From Candidatus Minthenecus merdequi (GTDB lineage Bacteria; Bacteroidota; Bacteroidia; Bacteroidales; Paludibacteraceae), in NCBI GenBank assembly GCA_018064385.1, contig JAGHVI010000039.1, positions 1-9,737 on the forward strand: 9,737 nucleotides of DNA. Direction: 5' to 3'. Every line of letters begins with the position of its first letter. Within the stretch, counting starts at the first letter, position 1. Made by a program: the position numbers and the translations under genes. The notes beneath the pieces were generated by a model. That model did not search any database, had not been told where the DNA came from, and worked only from the letters and a program-made list of their open reading frames with translations. Below, piece after piece: positions 1-7,900 of the stretch.

Positions 1-449
1 ACCTTATGCAGTATGAGTATGACGAGGACCTCTATCCTAAATATCTGATGGGTGAGGCTTCGTCTGTAGGCGAGAACTACGATGCTGCAAAGACTGCCGC
101 ATTGTCACTCGCAATAAACAACCTTGCCGGTCAGATTCAGACTGAGGTTACTACACTAATCGAGACTACCGTTGGTAACAAACAGTTGTCGGCTGAAGAG
201 GCTGCTTCTATCACTGAAACAGTGATGGCAAGCAAAAACCTTATATCTCAGAGCATTGGCAAAGTTATTACCGTTATGGAGTGCTATCGCATCAACTCAA
301 AGAAAAACAATGAGGTTCTTGTGCGTGTTGCTTATAATGGAGAAATGGCCAAAGAGGCAGCCAAGAAAGCTGTAAGAACAGCTCTTGAAGAAAAAGGTGA
401 GGAACTTCATAATCAACTTGACAAAGTGCTTGGTTTCGACAAGAAATGA
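1..449 (+). CDS. LPP20-like envelope protein, C-terminal part (cut by window start)
   Basis: The reading frame is open to the left edge, so this is probably the 3' part of a longer gene. The first ATG (position 6) lacks a signal peptide and is unlikely to be the true start. The visible part has the pattern of Bacteroidales LPP20-type proteins: a 'YPKYLMGEASS' segment, then a long amphipathic helix with an alanine-rich run (DAAKTAALSLAINNLAGQIQ), a Thr/Glu-rich stretch, and 'VITVMECYRI' followed by 'VLVRVAYN', which would form the beta strands of the fold. It ends in a charged helix rich in Lys and Glu. Members of this family are usually exported and lipid-anchored, but that part lies outside the window. 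The molecular role is unknown. The next gene starts 71 bases after the stop, beyond a strong hairpin. The family call comes from pattern recognition and was not confirmed by a search. Confidence 0.6.
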   Translation, partial: LMQYEYDEDLYPKYLMGEASSVGENYDAAKTAALSLAINNLAGQIQTEVTTLIETTVGNKQLSAEEAASITETVMASKNLISQSIGKVITVMECYRINSKKNNEVLVRVAYNGEMAKEAAKKAVRTALEEKGEELHNQLDKVLGFDKK

Positions 450-455
450 TAACTT

Positions 456-494
456 CTTGCCCCTTTATCCGAAAAGGGGCAAGGTTTGATTTTA
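456..494 (+). terminator. Hairpin with T-rich tail between the LPP20-like and DUF4384 genes
   Basis: A perfect 11-bp stem pairs 456-466 (CTTGCCCCTTT) with 473-483 (AAAGGGGCAAG) around a 6-base loop. It is followed by a T-rich tail (GTTTGATTTT, 484-493). It begins seven bases after the stop of the LPP20-like gene and fits an intrinsic terminator. Because the next gene follows in the same direction and I see no clear promoter between them, it may only partly stop transcription, or act as an mRNA 3'-end stabiliser. Confidence 0.75.
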
Positions 495-520
495 TGCCTG
501 GATGTAAATATAGCGTTTTT

Positions 521-1399
521 ATGAAAAAATTGTTTTTGGCTTTTATGGGCTTGTCTTTTGCTGTGATATTGTATGGCGGAGACATTGTGAGAGTTTCAAC
601 AACATACGAATATACCTCGAACAATCATAACGAAACACCAGAACAAGCGGAAAGAAATGCTATTCAAAAAGCTCGGGAGAAAGCTCTTGAAGAAAAATTC
701 GGACTTGACGTGAGCAGTGTCAGCAGTACTTACGTTCACAGTAAAACTGATGGGGAAGATGCTTCTTCTGTTGCAGATGTGTTTGCTTTGGGCGGTACTG
801 CCGTGAGAGGCGAATGGATTGAAACAATTGAGGAAAAAGTGCTTGAAAAATCTTACGTGAAAGGCTTCTGGATTATAAAAGTCTATGTTTCAGGCAGGGC
901 AAGAAACAATACCAAAGAGAAGACCGAAATCAAATATGCTTTGATAAACAATTCACATGACAAATATGGCCGTGACCAATATCAAGATGGTGATGACATT
1001 TACTTACGTTTTTCAAGCCCTGTGAACGGCAGTCTCTGTGTATATCTTATTGATGAGAGTCAAAACGCTTATTGCCTGTTGCCGTACCAGACAACAACGA
1101 CCGGTTGTCAAGAAATCCAGGCAAACAGAGAGTACCTTTTGTTTTATGCCGGTGAAGACCAAGATGCAGATGAATACACCGTCAATTGCGAACGCAGTAC
1201 GGAACAAAATGCTGTCTATATTATATTTACTCCGAATAGACTGACAAAAGCGATTGATTCAAAATCAGATAAAAATTGGCGAAATGAACCTATGCCTCGC
1301 CAACTTACATATAAAGCCTTTCTGAACTGGCTTTCTAAAAATCAGCAAAAAGATGAGGATTTAGTTGTCAAAACTGAAGTTATTACGATAAAGAAATAG
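521..1399 (+). CDS. Secreted DUF4384-domain protein with LPP20/FlgT-like N-terminal region
   Basis: This is a 292-residue exported protein of unknown function. I place the start at ATG 521 because it gives a clean signal peptide (MKKLFLAFMGLSFAVILYGG). The longer in-frame start at 446 would add 25 residues encoded by the terminator-like hairpin. Residues about 22-130 resemble the small alpha/beta domain of LPP20 and FlgT proteins: a helix 'PEQAERNAIQKAREKALEEKFG', then strands ending in 'FWIIKVYVSGRA'. Residues about 150-240 fit DUF4384: 'DGDDIYLRFSSPVNGSLCVY', 'ESQNAYCLLPYQ' and 'IQANREYLLF', a beta-rich fold. The C-terminus has 'LTYKAFLNWLSKNQ' and 'VKTEVITIKK', which I recognise from Bacteroidales members. 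It probably sits in the periplasm or on the outer membrane and works with the LPP20-like protein before it. Domain calls are from memory of the families; the function is not known. Confidence 0.7.
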   Translation: MKKLFLAFMGLSFAVILYGGDIVRVSTTYEYTSNNHNETPEQAERNAIQKAREKALEEKFGLDVSSVSSTYVHSKTDGEDASSVADVFALGGTAVRGEWIETIEEKVLEKSYVKGFWIIKVYVSGRARNNTKEKTEIKYALINNSHDKYGRDQYQDGDDIYLRFSSPVNGSLCVYLIDESQNAYCLLPYQTTTTGCQEIQANREYLLFYAGEDQDADEYTVNCERSTEQNAVYIIFTPNRLTKAIDSKSDKNWRNEPMPRQLTYKAFLNWLSKNQQKDEDLVVKTEVITIKK

Positions 1400-1446
1400 T
1401 GTGGTTTGCAGGTTATTCGCCATCACCTCAACTTATAGAACTCGCC

Positions 1447-2421
1447 TCAACAGGAATTTCGTTTGATGAAATCAAGAATTTCGTTGATTCTGCCGTATGC
1501 TACGCAGACGTGAGTGTCGGCTGCACCATAGTAGATTGCTACGCGTTCGCCATCAGTCAAGGCAGCGCAAGGGAAGACTACGTCAGGCACATCGCCGGTA
1601 AGTTCGTAAATCTCGGCAGGAGCAAGAAGATAGGGCTGTGTTCTGAATAATACTTTGGAAGGGTCGTCAAGGTCGAGCAAAGCTGCTCCCATCGAGTACC
1701 GATAGCCATTGCAGGTGCGTATAACACCATGATAGAACATCAACCATCCTTCGGCAGTACGGATAGGCACAGGACCGGCACCGACTTTCAGACACTGCCA
1801 AGCACTGACCTCGAAAGGAGTAACTCCCATCACTTTACGATGTTTGCCCCAAAAGACCATATCGGGTGAATAACTTATATAAATGTCGCCAAAAGCAGTA
1901 TGTCCATTGTCCGAAGGACGACTCAGCATAGCGTACAAGCCATTGATTTTTTGGGGCATCAGCACTCCATTGCGATTGAAAGGCAAAAAGGCATTTTCGC
2001 ATTGATAGAAATGTTTGAAATCAAAGGTATAACCTATGCCGATGGTGGGTTGTCCTTTGTAACCATTGCACCAAGTAATCCAATAGCGGTCTTCGATGAA
2101 TGTCACGCGAGGGTCGTATTTGTAGTCACTCTCAATCATTCGGGTATTTCCACATTCGAAAATGATTGGTTCGTGTTCGATTTTCCATTTGATACCGTCA
2201 AGGCTGAAACCGGCGAAGATATTCATTTGCACGGCACGGTTGTCGCAGCGAAAAACGCCGGCAAATCCTTCACCGAATGGGACAACTGCGCTGTTGAATA
2301 TGCTGTTTGAGCAAGGAATGCTATAACGATTAATTATGGGGTTGCGAGGGTCGCGCCACAGCGTGTCAGAACAACCAGTCGGACGTTCAATCCAAGGAAG
2401 TATCTCTTTGTTTACTGTCAT
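1447..2421 (-). CDS. GH130 beta-mannoside phosphorylase (GH130_2-like)
   Basis: Cytoplasmic inverting phosphorylase of 324 residues with no signal peptide. The family uses inorganic phosphate to split beta-1,4-mannosides, releasing alpha-mannose-1-phosphate. The size and motifs fit GH130_2 (manno-oligosaccharide or mannosyl-GlcNAc phosphorylases) better than the longer GH130_1 mannosyl-glucose phosphorylases. The five-bladed propeller signature is visible: 'YDPRVTF' with D103 at the place of the family's catalytic Asp, 'YWITWCNGY', and candidate phosphate-binding residues R150, R168, K212 ('LKVGAGPVP') and H231 ('FYHGV'). 'YYGAADTHVCVAYG' near residues 297-310 is the usual family ending. It is the second gene of an operon, 14 bases after the symporter stop, so its substrate is probably what that transporter imports. 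The acceptor sugar (Glc, Man or GlcNAc) cannot be told from the sequence alone. Confidence 0.9.
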   Translation of the reverse strand: MTVNKEILPWIERPTGCSDTLWRDPRNPIINRYSIPCSNSIFNSAVVPFGEGFAGVFRCDNRAVQMNIFAGFSLDGIKWKIEHEPIIFECGNTRMIESDYKYDPRVTFIEDRYWITWCNGYKGQPTIGIGYTFDFKHFYQCENAFLPFNRNGVLMPQKINGLYAMLSRPSDNGHTAFGDIYISYSPDMVFWGKHRKVMGVTPFEVSAWQCLKVGAGPVPIRTAEGWLMFYHGVIRTCNGYRYSMGAALLDLDDPSKVLFRTQPYLLAPAEIYELTGDVPDVVFPCAALTDGERVAIYYGAADTHVCVAYGRINEILDFIKRNSC

Positions 2422-2435
2422 TTAGTTATAGGGTA

Positions 2436-3776
2436 TTATTTATTGATAGGGTATTTGTAAATAAGCCAGAGCATAAAGCAAGCGATAGCAGCAGGTATCA
2501 GCGAGAAGAGAGCCCAAATCATTGTGCGGACGCTTTCGATGTCAGATATTAGTATAACTGTTTCCCCTGTAACATCAGTGTTTGATGCAAAGCCAGCAAT
2601 GCCGAGAAACAATGCTACAAGCGAACCTGAGACGGCAGAACCGAGTTTTTGAGACATCGTTCCAGAAGAAAATATGAGTCCGGTAGAGGATACACCGTTA
2701 TGTTCAGTTGCATAGTCGGCAACATCGGCGTACATAGACCAAAGCAAAGGAGAAAACCACCCGATACCCATTGACGTTATTATCACCATCATAACCATCA
2801 GCCAAATAAAATCAGGCGACATCGGTATGAACCAGAAAGCAATGGACGATATTATACAAACCAGCGTAGCGAGACGGAAAGCCCTCTTCTTGCCGCCTGC
2901 CTTTGCGGTTAGCCAAGGCGATAGTCCACCGAAAACCATACATGTGACCTCGCCAAAAGTCATCAGTCGTGTGTAGTTTATGACCAACCCCCATAACGTC
3001 ACCTCTCCTTCAAGGCAATATTGCATCATATAGCCAGCCACGGCATAACGAAAACCATTGAAGAAATTGGTGCAAACACCTATAAGTGTGAGAACGACCC
3101 AAGGGCGATTGCTGAACAGGTCAGCAAATGGTTTGAACGAAAAATGCTTGGCTCTGACTGGTGTGATTCTCTCCTTGGTCAACAATCCACAGGAAAGTGT
3201 CATAAGTGCGGCTAAGCTACCTAAAAATATGGCGAGGGTGGAGTATTGGTGCGCCTGGGTTCCTCCAACCATCCTTTGAAGCGACGGGAATGTTATAAGG
3301 GTGACAAACCCCATAGCGTACGCCCCAACCATACGGTAGGAGGAGAACTGGTTTTTCTCGTCATCATCTTCGGTCATAACACCTAACAACGAGCCGTATG
3401 GCACATTGACCATCGTATAAACAGCCATCATTAATATATATAGTGTGTAAGCCCAAATGCGCTTTCCTTCGGAATCCAATTCCGGTGTATAAAAAAGCAG
3501 AGCAAAGACAGCACCAAATGGTATTGCCCCGAAAATCATCCAAGGACGATATGTACCCCAACGAGATTGTGTGCGGTCTGCTATTGCCCCCATAAGAGGG
3601 TCAGTTACGACATCGAAAAGTCGAGCAATGAGCATTAATATCGCCGCATCTACCACTGTAAGTCCGAAAATGTTGGTAAAAAAGAAAGGAAAAGCAATTG
3701 ACATCATTTTCCAAACGATACCACCTGCAGCAGCATCACCAAGGGCATAACCTATTTTTTCTATTGTTTTAGCCAT
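2436..3776 (-). CDS. GPH-family sugar:cation symporter (MelB-like MFS transporter)
   Basis: Inner membrane transporter of 446 residues with about 12 hydrophobic segments, the usual length for the glycoside-pentoside-hexuronide:cation symporter family. Diagnostic motifs are 'GDAAAGG' at residues 13-19 (D14), 'DVVTDPLMGAIAD' at 55-67, 'RWGTYRPW' at 72-79, and 'NVPYGSLLG' starting at N124. D55 and D59 match the cation-site Asp pair of MelB. Position 124, Asp in MelB, is Asn here, which suggests a different sugar or cation preference. The protein starts 'MAKTIEKIGYALGDA', typical of the family. It is first in an operon with the GH130 phosphorylase and has its own -7 box upstream. I infer import of a beta-mannosyl disaccharide for phosphorolysis. 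The substrate is inferred from the neighbour, not from the transporter itself. Confidence 0.92.
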   Translation of the reverse strand: MAKTIEKIGYALGDAAAGGIVWKMMSIAFPFFFTNIFGLTVVDAAILMLIARLFDVVTDPLMGAIADRTQSRWGTYRPWMIFGAIPFGAVFALLFYTPELDSEGKRIWAYTLYILMMAVYTMVNVPYGSLLGVMTEDDDEKNQFSSYRMVGAYAMGFVTLITFPSLQRMVGGTQAHQYSTLAIFLGSLAALMTLSCGLLTKERITPVRAKHFSFKPFADLFSNRPWVVLTLIGVCTNFFNGFRYAVAGYMMQYCLEGEVTLWGLVINYTRLMTFGEVTCMVFGGLSPWLTAKAGGKKRAFRLATLVCIISSIAFWFIPMSPDFIWLMVMMVIITSMGIGWFSPLLWSMYADVADYATEHNGVSSTGLIFSSGTMSQKLGSAVSGSLVALFLGIAGFASNTDVTGETVILISDIESVRTMIWALFSLIPAAIACFMLWLIYKYPINK

Positions 3777-3780
3777 AAAT

Positions 3781-3805
3781 GCAGACCTTCATTCAATCAG
3801 TCTGC
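3781..3805. promoter_or_regulatory. Inverted repeat GCAGAC-N13-GTCTGC at the symporter transcription start
   Basis: GCAGAC (3781-3786) and GTCTGC (3800-3805) form perfect 6-bp arms with a 13-base spacer. The element covers the expected transcription start and touches the -7 box of the symporter operon, a plausible place for a repressor operator or a leader hairpin. The arms are short and chance cannot be excluded. Confidence 0.35.
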
Positions 3806-3812
3806 AAAGGTA
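3805..3812 (-). promoter_or_regulatory. Bacteroidetes-type promoter -7 box for symporter-GH130 operon
   Basis: Read on the minus strand, 3812-3805 is TACCTTTG, an exact match to the Bacteroidetes -7 consensus TAnnTTTG. It lies 28 bases before the symporter ATG, giving a short leader of roughly 20 bases. I do not see a convincing -33 TTG box at the usual distance, so the promoter may be weak or need an activator. Confidence 0.75.
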
Positions 3813-3915
3813 CGGAAAAAATCCTAAAATGTACCCGTTTCAGATTCTTTTTTTGCAAATAAATTTTTGTTGAAAAAATTATAGGAATAATAGAACATAA
3901 TTCTTTTTTTTTTTG

Positions 3916-3923
3916 TACCTTTG
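3916..3923 (+). promoter_or_regulatory. Bacteroidetes-type promoter -7 box for the RND efflux operon
   Basis: TACCTTTG is an exact TAnnTTTG match, 15 bases before the adaptor ATG at 3939. It is preceded by a run of 11 T (3904-3914). No clear -33 TTG lies about 20 bases upstream; the nearest TTG triplets (3867-3872) are more than 40 bases away. The leader would be only about 9-15 bases long. The TTG codon at 3921 overlaps this box and so is unlikely to be the adaptor start. Confidence 0.8.
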
Positions 3924-3938
3924 CACCAAAATATTTTT

Positions 3939-4982
3939 ATGCGTATGAAACACTTATTTTATTATTCGGTTTTAGTTATTTGTCTTTCGCTTGCATCCTG
4001 CGGAGACAAGAAAGAATCTGAGCAAAAGGTTCTTAGAGTAAAAGTTCAAACAGTGGACTCGCTTGCCAATTTCTCATCCTTCACATACGTTGGCAGTGTT
4101 GAAGAAGGCTCGAGTGTCCCTATGAGTTTTGTTGGAGGTGGAACCATCAAGACATTGAATGTTACAAATGGTGATATTGTCCGCAAAGGCGATAAACTTC
4201 TTACCGTTGATAACACCTCGGTCAAGAGTTTACTAAAAACAGCAGAGGCTAAGCTTCGTCAGGCAGAAGATGGCTATGCACGCGTAAAACAGGTTTATGA
4301 TGCCGGTGGTATTTCCGAAGTGAAATTTGTAGAAGTGAGAACTCAATTGGAAGAGGCTCGTGCTACTGTTACCGGTTTAAGGAAACAGGTGTCTAACTGT
4401 GTATTGACAGCACCTATGGACGGTGTGGTTTGCAATTGTGATGTTGAGGTTGGTCAGAACCTACTGCCAAACCAGACAGCAATGGTTATTGTCAATATGA
4501 AGAATCAGAAAGTAACTATCAGTGTAGCAGAAAATAAAATTGGCAAGATGAAAGTTGGCGACCGTGGTGTTGTTTCATTCCCAGCTATTGACGGACTTCG
4601 CATACCTTGTGCTGTTGAGAAAAAAGGTGTTTTAGCCAAATCTATTACTCACACTTACGAGGTAACAATGAGCCTTCTTCCGGATTCGACCGTTGACGAA
4701 AGTGAACTTGCTATGTTGCTCCCCGGAATGGTTGCAAAGGTCAATATGTTATATCAAACTCACGAAGGTTTTGTTCTGCCTGCTTATTGTGTCCAGAATG
4801 GATACAATCAGTTGACTGTATGGGTGGTGAATAATGGTGAAGCTACCCGTCGGGAAATTGTTGTAGGTTCGTTTGTTGGAGACCATGTTCTCGTTACGGA
4901 TGGTATCAAACAGGGTGATATGGTAGTTGTAGGAGGTTTCCAAAAACTCTATAATGGTGCTAAAGTTAAACCAACAAAGTAA
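3939..4982 (+). CDS. RND efflux periplasmic adaptor (membrane fusion protein), lipoprotein
   Basis: HlyD/AcrA-type adaptor that links the inner membrane RND pump to the outer membrane channel. With the start at ATG 3939 it has 347 residues; ATG 3945 is equally possible. A TTG further upstream (3921) is rejected because it lies inside the promoter. The N-terminus is a lipoprotein signal with lipobox LASC, acylated Cys21, then GDKKE. Domains in order: first lipoyl half (about 58-92, 'GGGTIKTLNVTNGDIVRKGD'), a short alpha-helical hairpin (about 94-154, with 'AKLRQAEDGYARVKQVYDAG'), second lipoyl half (about 156-185, 'APMDGVVCNCDVEVGQ'), beta-barrel (about 190-265) and membrane-proximal domain ('VLPAYCVQNG' to 'VVVGGFQKLYNGAKV'). 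It is the first gene of a three-gene operon, five bases before the permease. The substrate is unknown and no regulator is adjacent. Confidence 0.93.
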   Translation: MRMKHLFYYSVLVICLSLASCGDKKESEQKVLRVKVQTVDSLANFSSFTYVGSVEEGSSVPMSFVGGGTIKTLNVTNGDIVRKGDKLLTVDNTSVKSLLKTAEAKLRQAEDGYARVKQVYDAGGISEVKFVEVRTQLEEARATVTGLRKQVSNCVLTAPMDGVVCNCDVEVGQNLLPNQTAMVIVNMKNQKVTISVAENKIGKMKVGDRGVVSFPAIDGLRIPCAVEKKGVLAKSITHTYEVTMSLLPDSTVDESELAMLLPGMVAKVNMLYQTHEGFVLPAYCVQNGYNQLTVWVVNNGEATRREIVVGSFVGDHVLVTDGIKQGDMVVVGGFQKLYNGAKVKPTK

Positions 4983-4987
4983 TAATC

Positions 4988-7900
4988 ATGGGAAAGCGTA
5001 ATCGTAATCATATAGAAGGGGCGATGGCTAACCACGGCATGGTCTTTTTTCTTATAGCTGTGCTGACCATCTTCGGATTTTGGTCTCTTCCGAAACTGAA
5101 CAAAGATGAGTTTCCTCAGTTTACCATCCGTCTCGGTGTTGTGGCTGCTATCTATCCCGGTGCTACTGCTGAAGAAATCGAAGAGCAGGTAACCGAACCC
5201 CTCGAAAAATATCTTTTTACATTTCAAGAAATTGATAAAGAGAAAACACATTCAACAACAAAAGACGGCATTGTCTATATCTATACAGAACTACGTGAGG
5301 ATATAGAGCATAAGGATGAAATTTGGGCTAAAATTCGTGCAGGTTTGAATCTCTTCAAACTTACTTCTCTTCCAAAAGGAGTCCTGCAGGTTGTCGTTGT
5401 TGATGATTTTGGCAGCACTTCGTCGCTGTTGATGACCGTCGAAAGCAATCAGCGTTCGCCTCGTGAACTGGAGGATTACGCAAAGTTGCTTTCTGACCGT
5501 CTCCGTGCTATTCCTGAGATGGGAAAGGTGAATATAATAGGAACACGACAGGAGGAGATTTCCGTTGACATAGACATTGACCAACTTTCTAAGTATGGCA
5601 TCAATCAATCTTCTCTTCTTATGATGCTCTCAATGCAAGGACTCCGTTCGCTTTCGGGTACTTTGCCAAGCAATGGTGTTTGTGTCCATGTAGATATACC
5701 ATTCAAGACCGAACAGGAAATCAAAGATCAGATAGTGATGATGGAACCGCTCACCGGTCATGCATTACGACTAAGTGATGTGGCTGAAGTGCAGAGGCAT
5801 TATGTTGAACCAACCAAGTATATAAAGTACTTCGAGGGAGATTCGGTTAATGGAGTTTCGTGTTTAGTAATCGAACTTCAGATGGCGGGCAACAACAATA
5901 TTGTTGAGTTCGGAGAGAAAGTTGATGATGTCATAACAGAGACAATGGCTATCCTTCCTCCGGATGTCAAATTCCATACAATCTCGAATCAGCCAAAGGT
6001 AGTTGACGACTCTGTTACTTCGTTTCTCGGTGATATTCTGATGAGTATCGTAGTCGTTGTGCTTGTGATGTTAGTTCTGTTTCCTATCAAAACATCAATC
6101 GTTGCATCAACAGGTGTTCCTATCTGTATTGCTGTTACACTGGCGTTGATGTATTTGTTTAACGTCCAACTGAACACTGTTACATTGGCAGCATTGATTG
6201 TGGTGTTAGGTATGATTGTCGATAATTCGATTATCGTTGTCGATGGTTATACAAACGAACTTGACTCAGGTCATTCCCCTTGGTATTCTGCTTCGGTGTC
6301 AACCAAAGCTCTGTTTATGCCAATGATTGTTGCAACTTGCAGTATTTCGGCAATGTTCTTCCCTATGCCTATCATTTTCAGTGGTATTATGAAGGATTTT
6401 GTGAAATTATTCCCATGGACAGTATTCTTCGCAATGACGGCAAGTATTGGTTATGCTGTTTGGGTGACTCCATATCTTGCCACACGGTTGATACACAAGC
6501 AGAAAAAGCAAAATTTTATTGATAAGGCTCAAGCCAAATTCTTTGGGTGGCTGCAACGTGTTTATGAAAAATTCCTCACTTTCTGTTTCCGTTTTGCTTG
6601 GAGTACGCTTTTGGTCACTATTGGACTGATAGTTCTCGGTGTATTTTTCTTCACGCGACTGAACGTGCAGATGCTTCCTAAGGCAGAGCGTGAGATGTTT
6701 GCCGTTGAAATACATGCTCGCGAAGGAGCTTTGATTGAAGAAACCTCGCTGGTGGCTGATTCGTTGGCTCGTATCCTCAATGCAGACCCTCGTGTGAAAT
6801 GTGTAACTTCGTTCCTTGGTCAATCCTCACCTCGTTTTCATGCTACATATTCCCCTCAAATGGCATCCGAAAGTTACGCTCAGTTTATCGTCAATACAGT
6901 TTCGTCGGATGCTACTGAGGAGTTGATATCCGAGTATTCAGAGAAATACGAGGATTTCTATCCTAATGCATACATTCGTTTTAAACAGATGGACTATCAG
7001 AACGTAGCTAACCCAATAGAGGTTTATCTCAGGGGTGAAGATATGGACGAGATGGCTGAATATGCCGACTCACTCAAGGCATTTATGGCGTCAATGCCTT
7101 CATTGCGTTGGGTTCACAGCGACTATGATGAGTGCAAATCTGTAGTCAGCATCACAATGAAAGACGAAGAGGCAAGTCGTTTTGGTATTACACAGACCAG
7201 TCTTTCGGCTTTTGTTGCGACTGCTCTAGAAGGTGTCACCTTGACCAAACTTTATGAAGGAGACAGAACAATCCCGGTAATCTTATATTCAGATCAATCT
7301 GATACGTTGGATTGTCAGTCTGTATCTGAAATGCAAGTACCAACGGCTATACCTGGACTTTGGGTGCCCCTGTCGCAGGTTGCAGAAGTTCGTCCAACCT
7401 GGCATCACTCGGCTATCACTCATTGGAATGGTGTTCGAACTATCACTGTTGCTGCTGACCTGAAAGGTAATGCTTCGCAGCCGGCTGCTAACGACGAGAT
7501 ATTCAAGTGGATTAAGAAAAGTGGTAAACATGACTTTGAGATTTCTGCCGGTGGTTTGACAAAAACAAACGAAGAGATGGTTCCTCAGATACTTGTAGCC
7601 ATCATTGCTGCGATAGCCGTTATGTTTGCTGTCCTTCTTTACAACTATCAGCGAATTAACCTTTCTCTCCTGACAATTTCGACAGCATTGCTGACATTGT
7701 TTGGTGCATTCTTCGGTTTGTGGCTCTTCGGATTGGATTTTTCAATCTCAGCTGTGTTGGGTATCATTTCGCTGATTGGTGTGATTGTTCGAAATTCTAT
7801 TATGATGTTTGAATATGCAGATGAATTGCATAATGGACCACAACAATTGGAATATAGCAAAGCAGCATATCAGGCAGGAGTCAGACGTATGCGTCCAATC

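Noticed and set aside
1400..1446. Terminator between the convergent DUF4384 and GH130 genes
   Set aside because: Only a weak AGGT/ACCT pairing is present, with no stable stem and no T-tract.
1399..1650. Plus-strand ORF of 83 codons after the DUF4384 gene
   Set aside because: It lies almost entirely antisense to the well-supported GH130 gene, and its protein has no recognisable features.
1900..2310. Plus-strand ORF of 136 codons
   Set aside because: It is fully antisense inside the GH130 gene, with no promoter or family resemblance; a shadow frame.
3921..3938. TTG start for the adaptor, adding six residues
   Set aside because: The TTG is part of the TACCTTTG promoter box, upstream of the likely transcription start, and the lipoprotein signal is complete from ATG 3939 or 3945.
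6407..6823. Minus-strand ORF of 138 codons
   Set aside because: It is fully antisense inside the RND permease gene, and its composition is not protein-like; a shadow frame.
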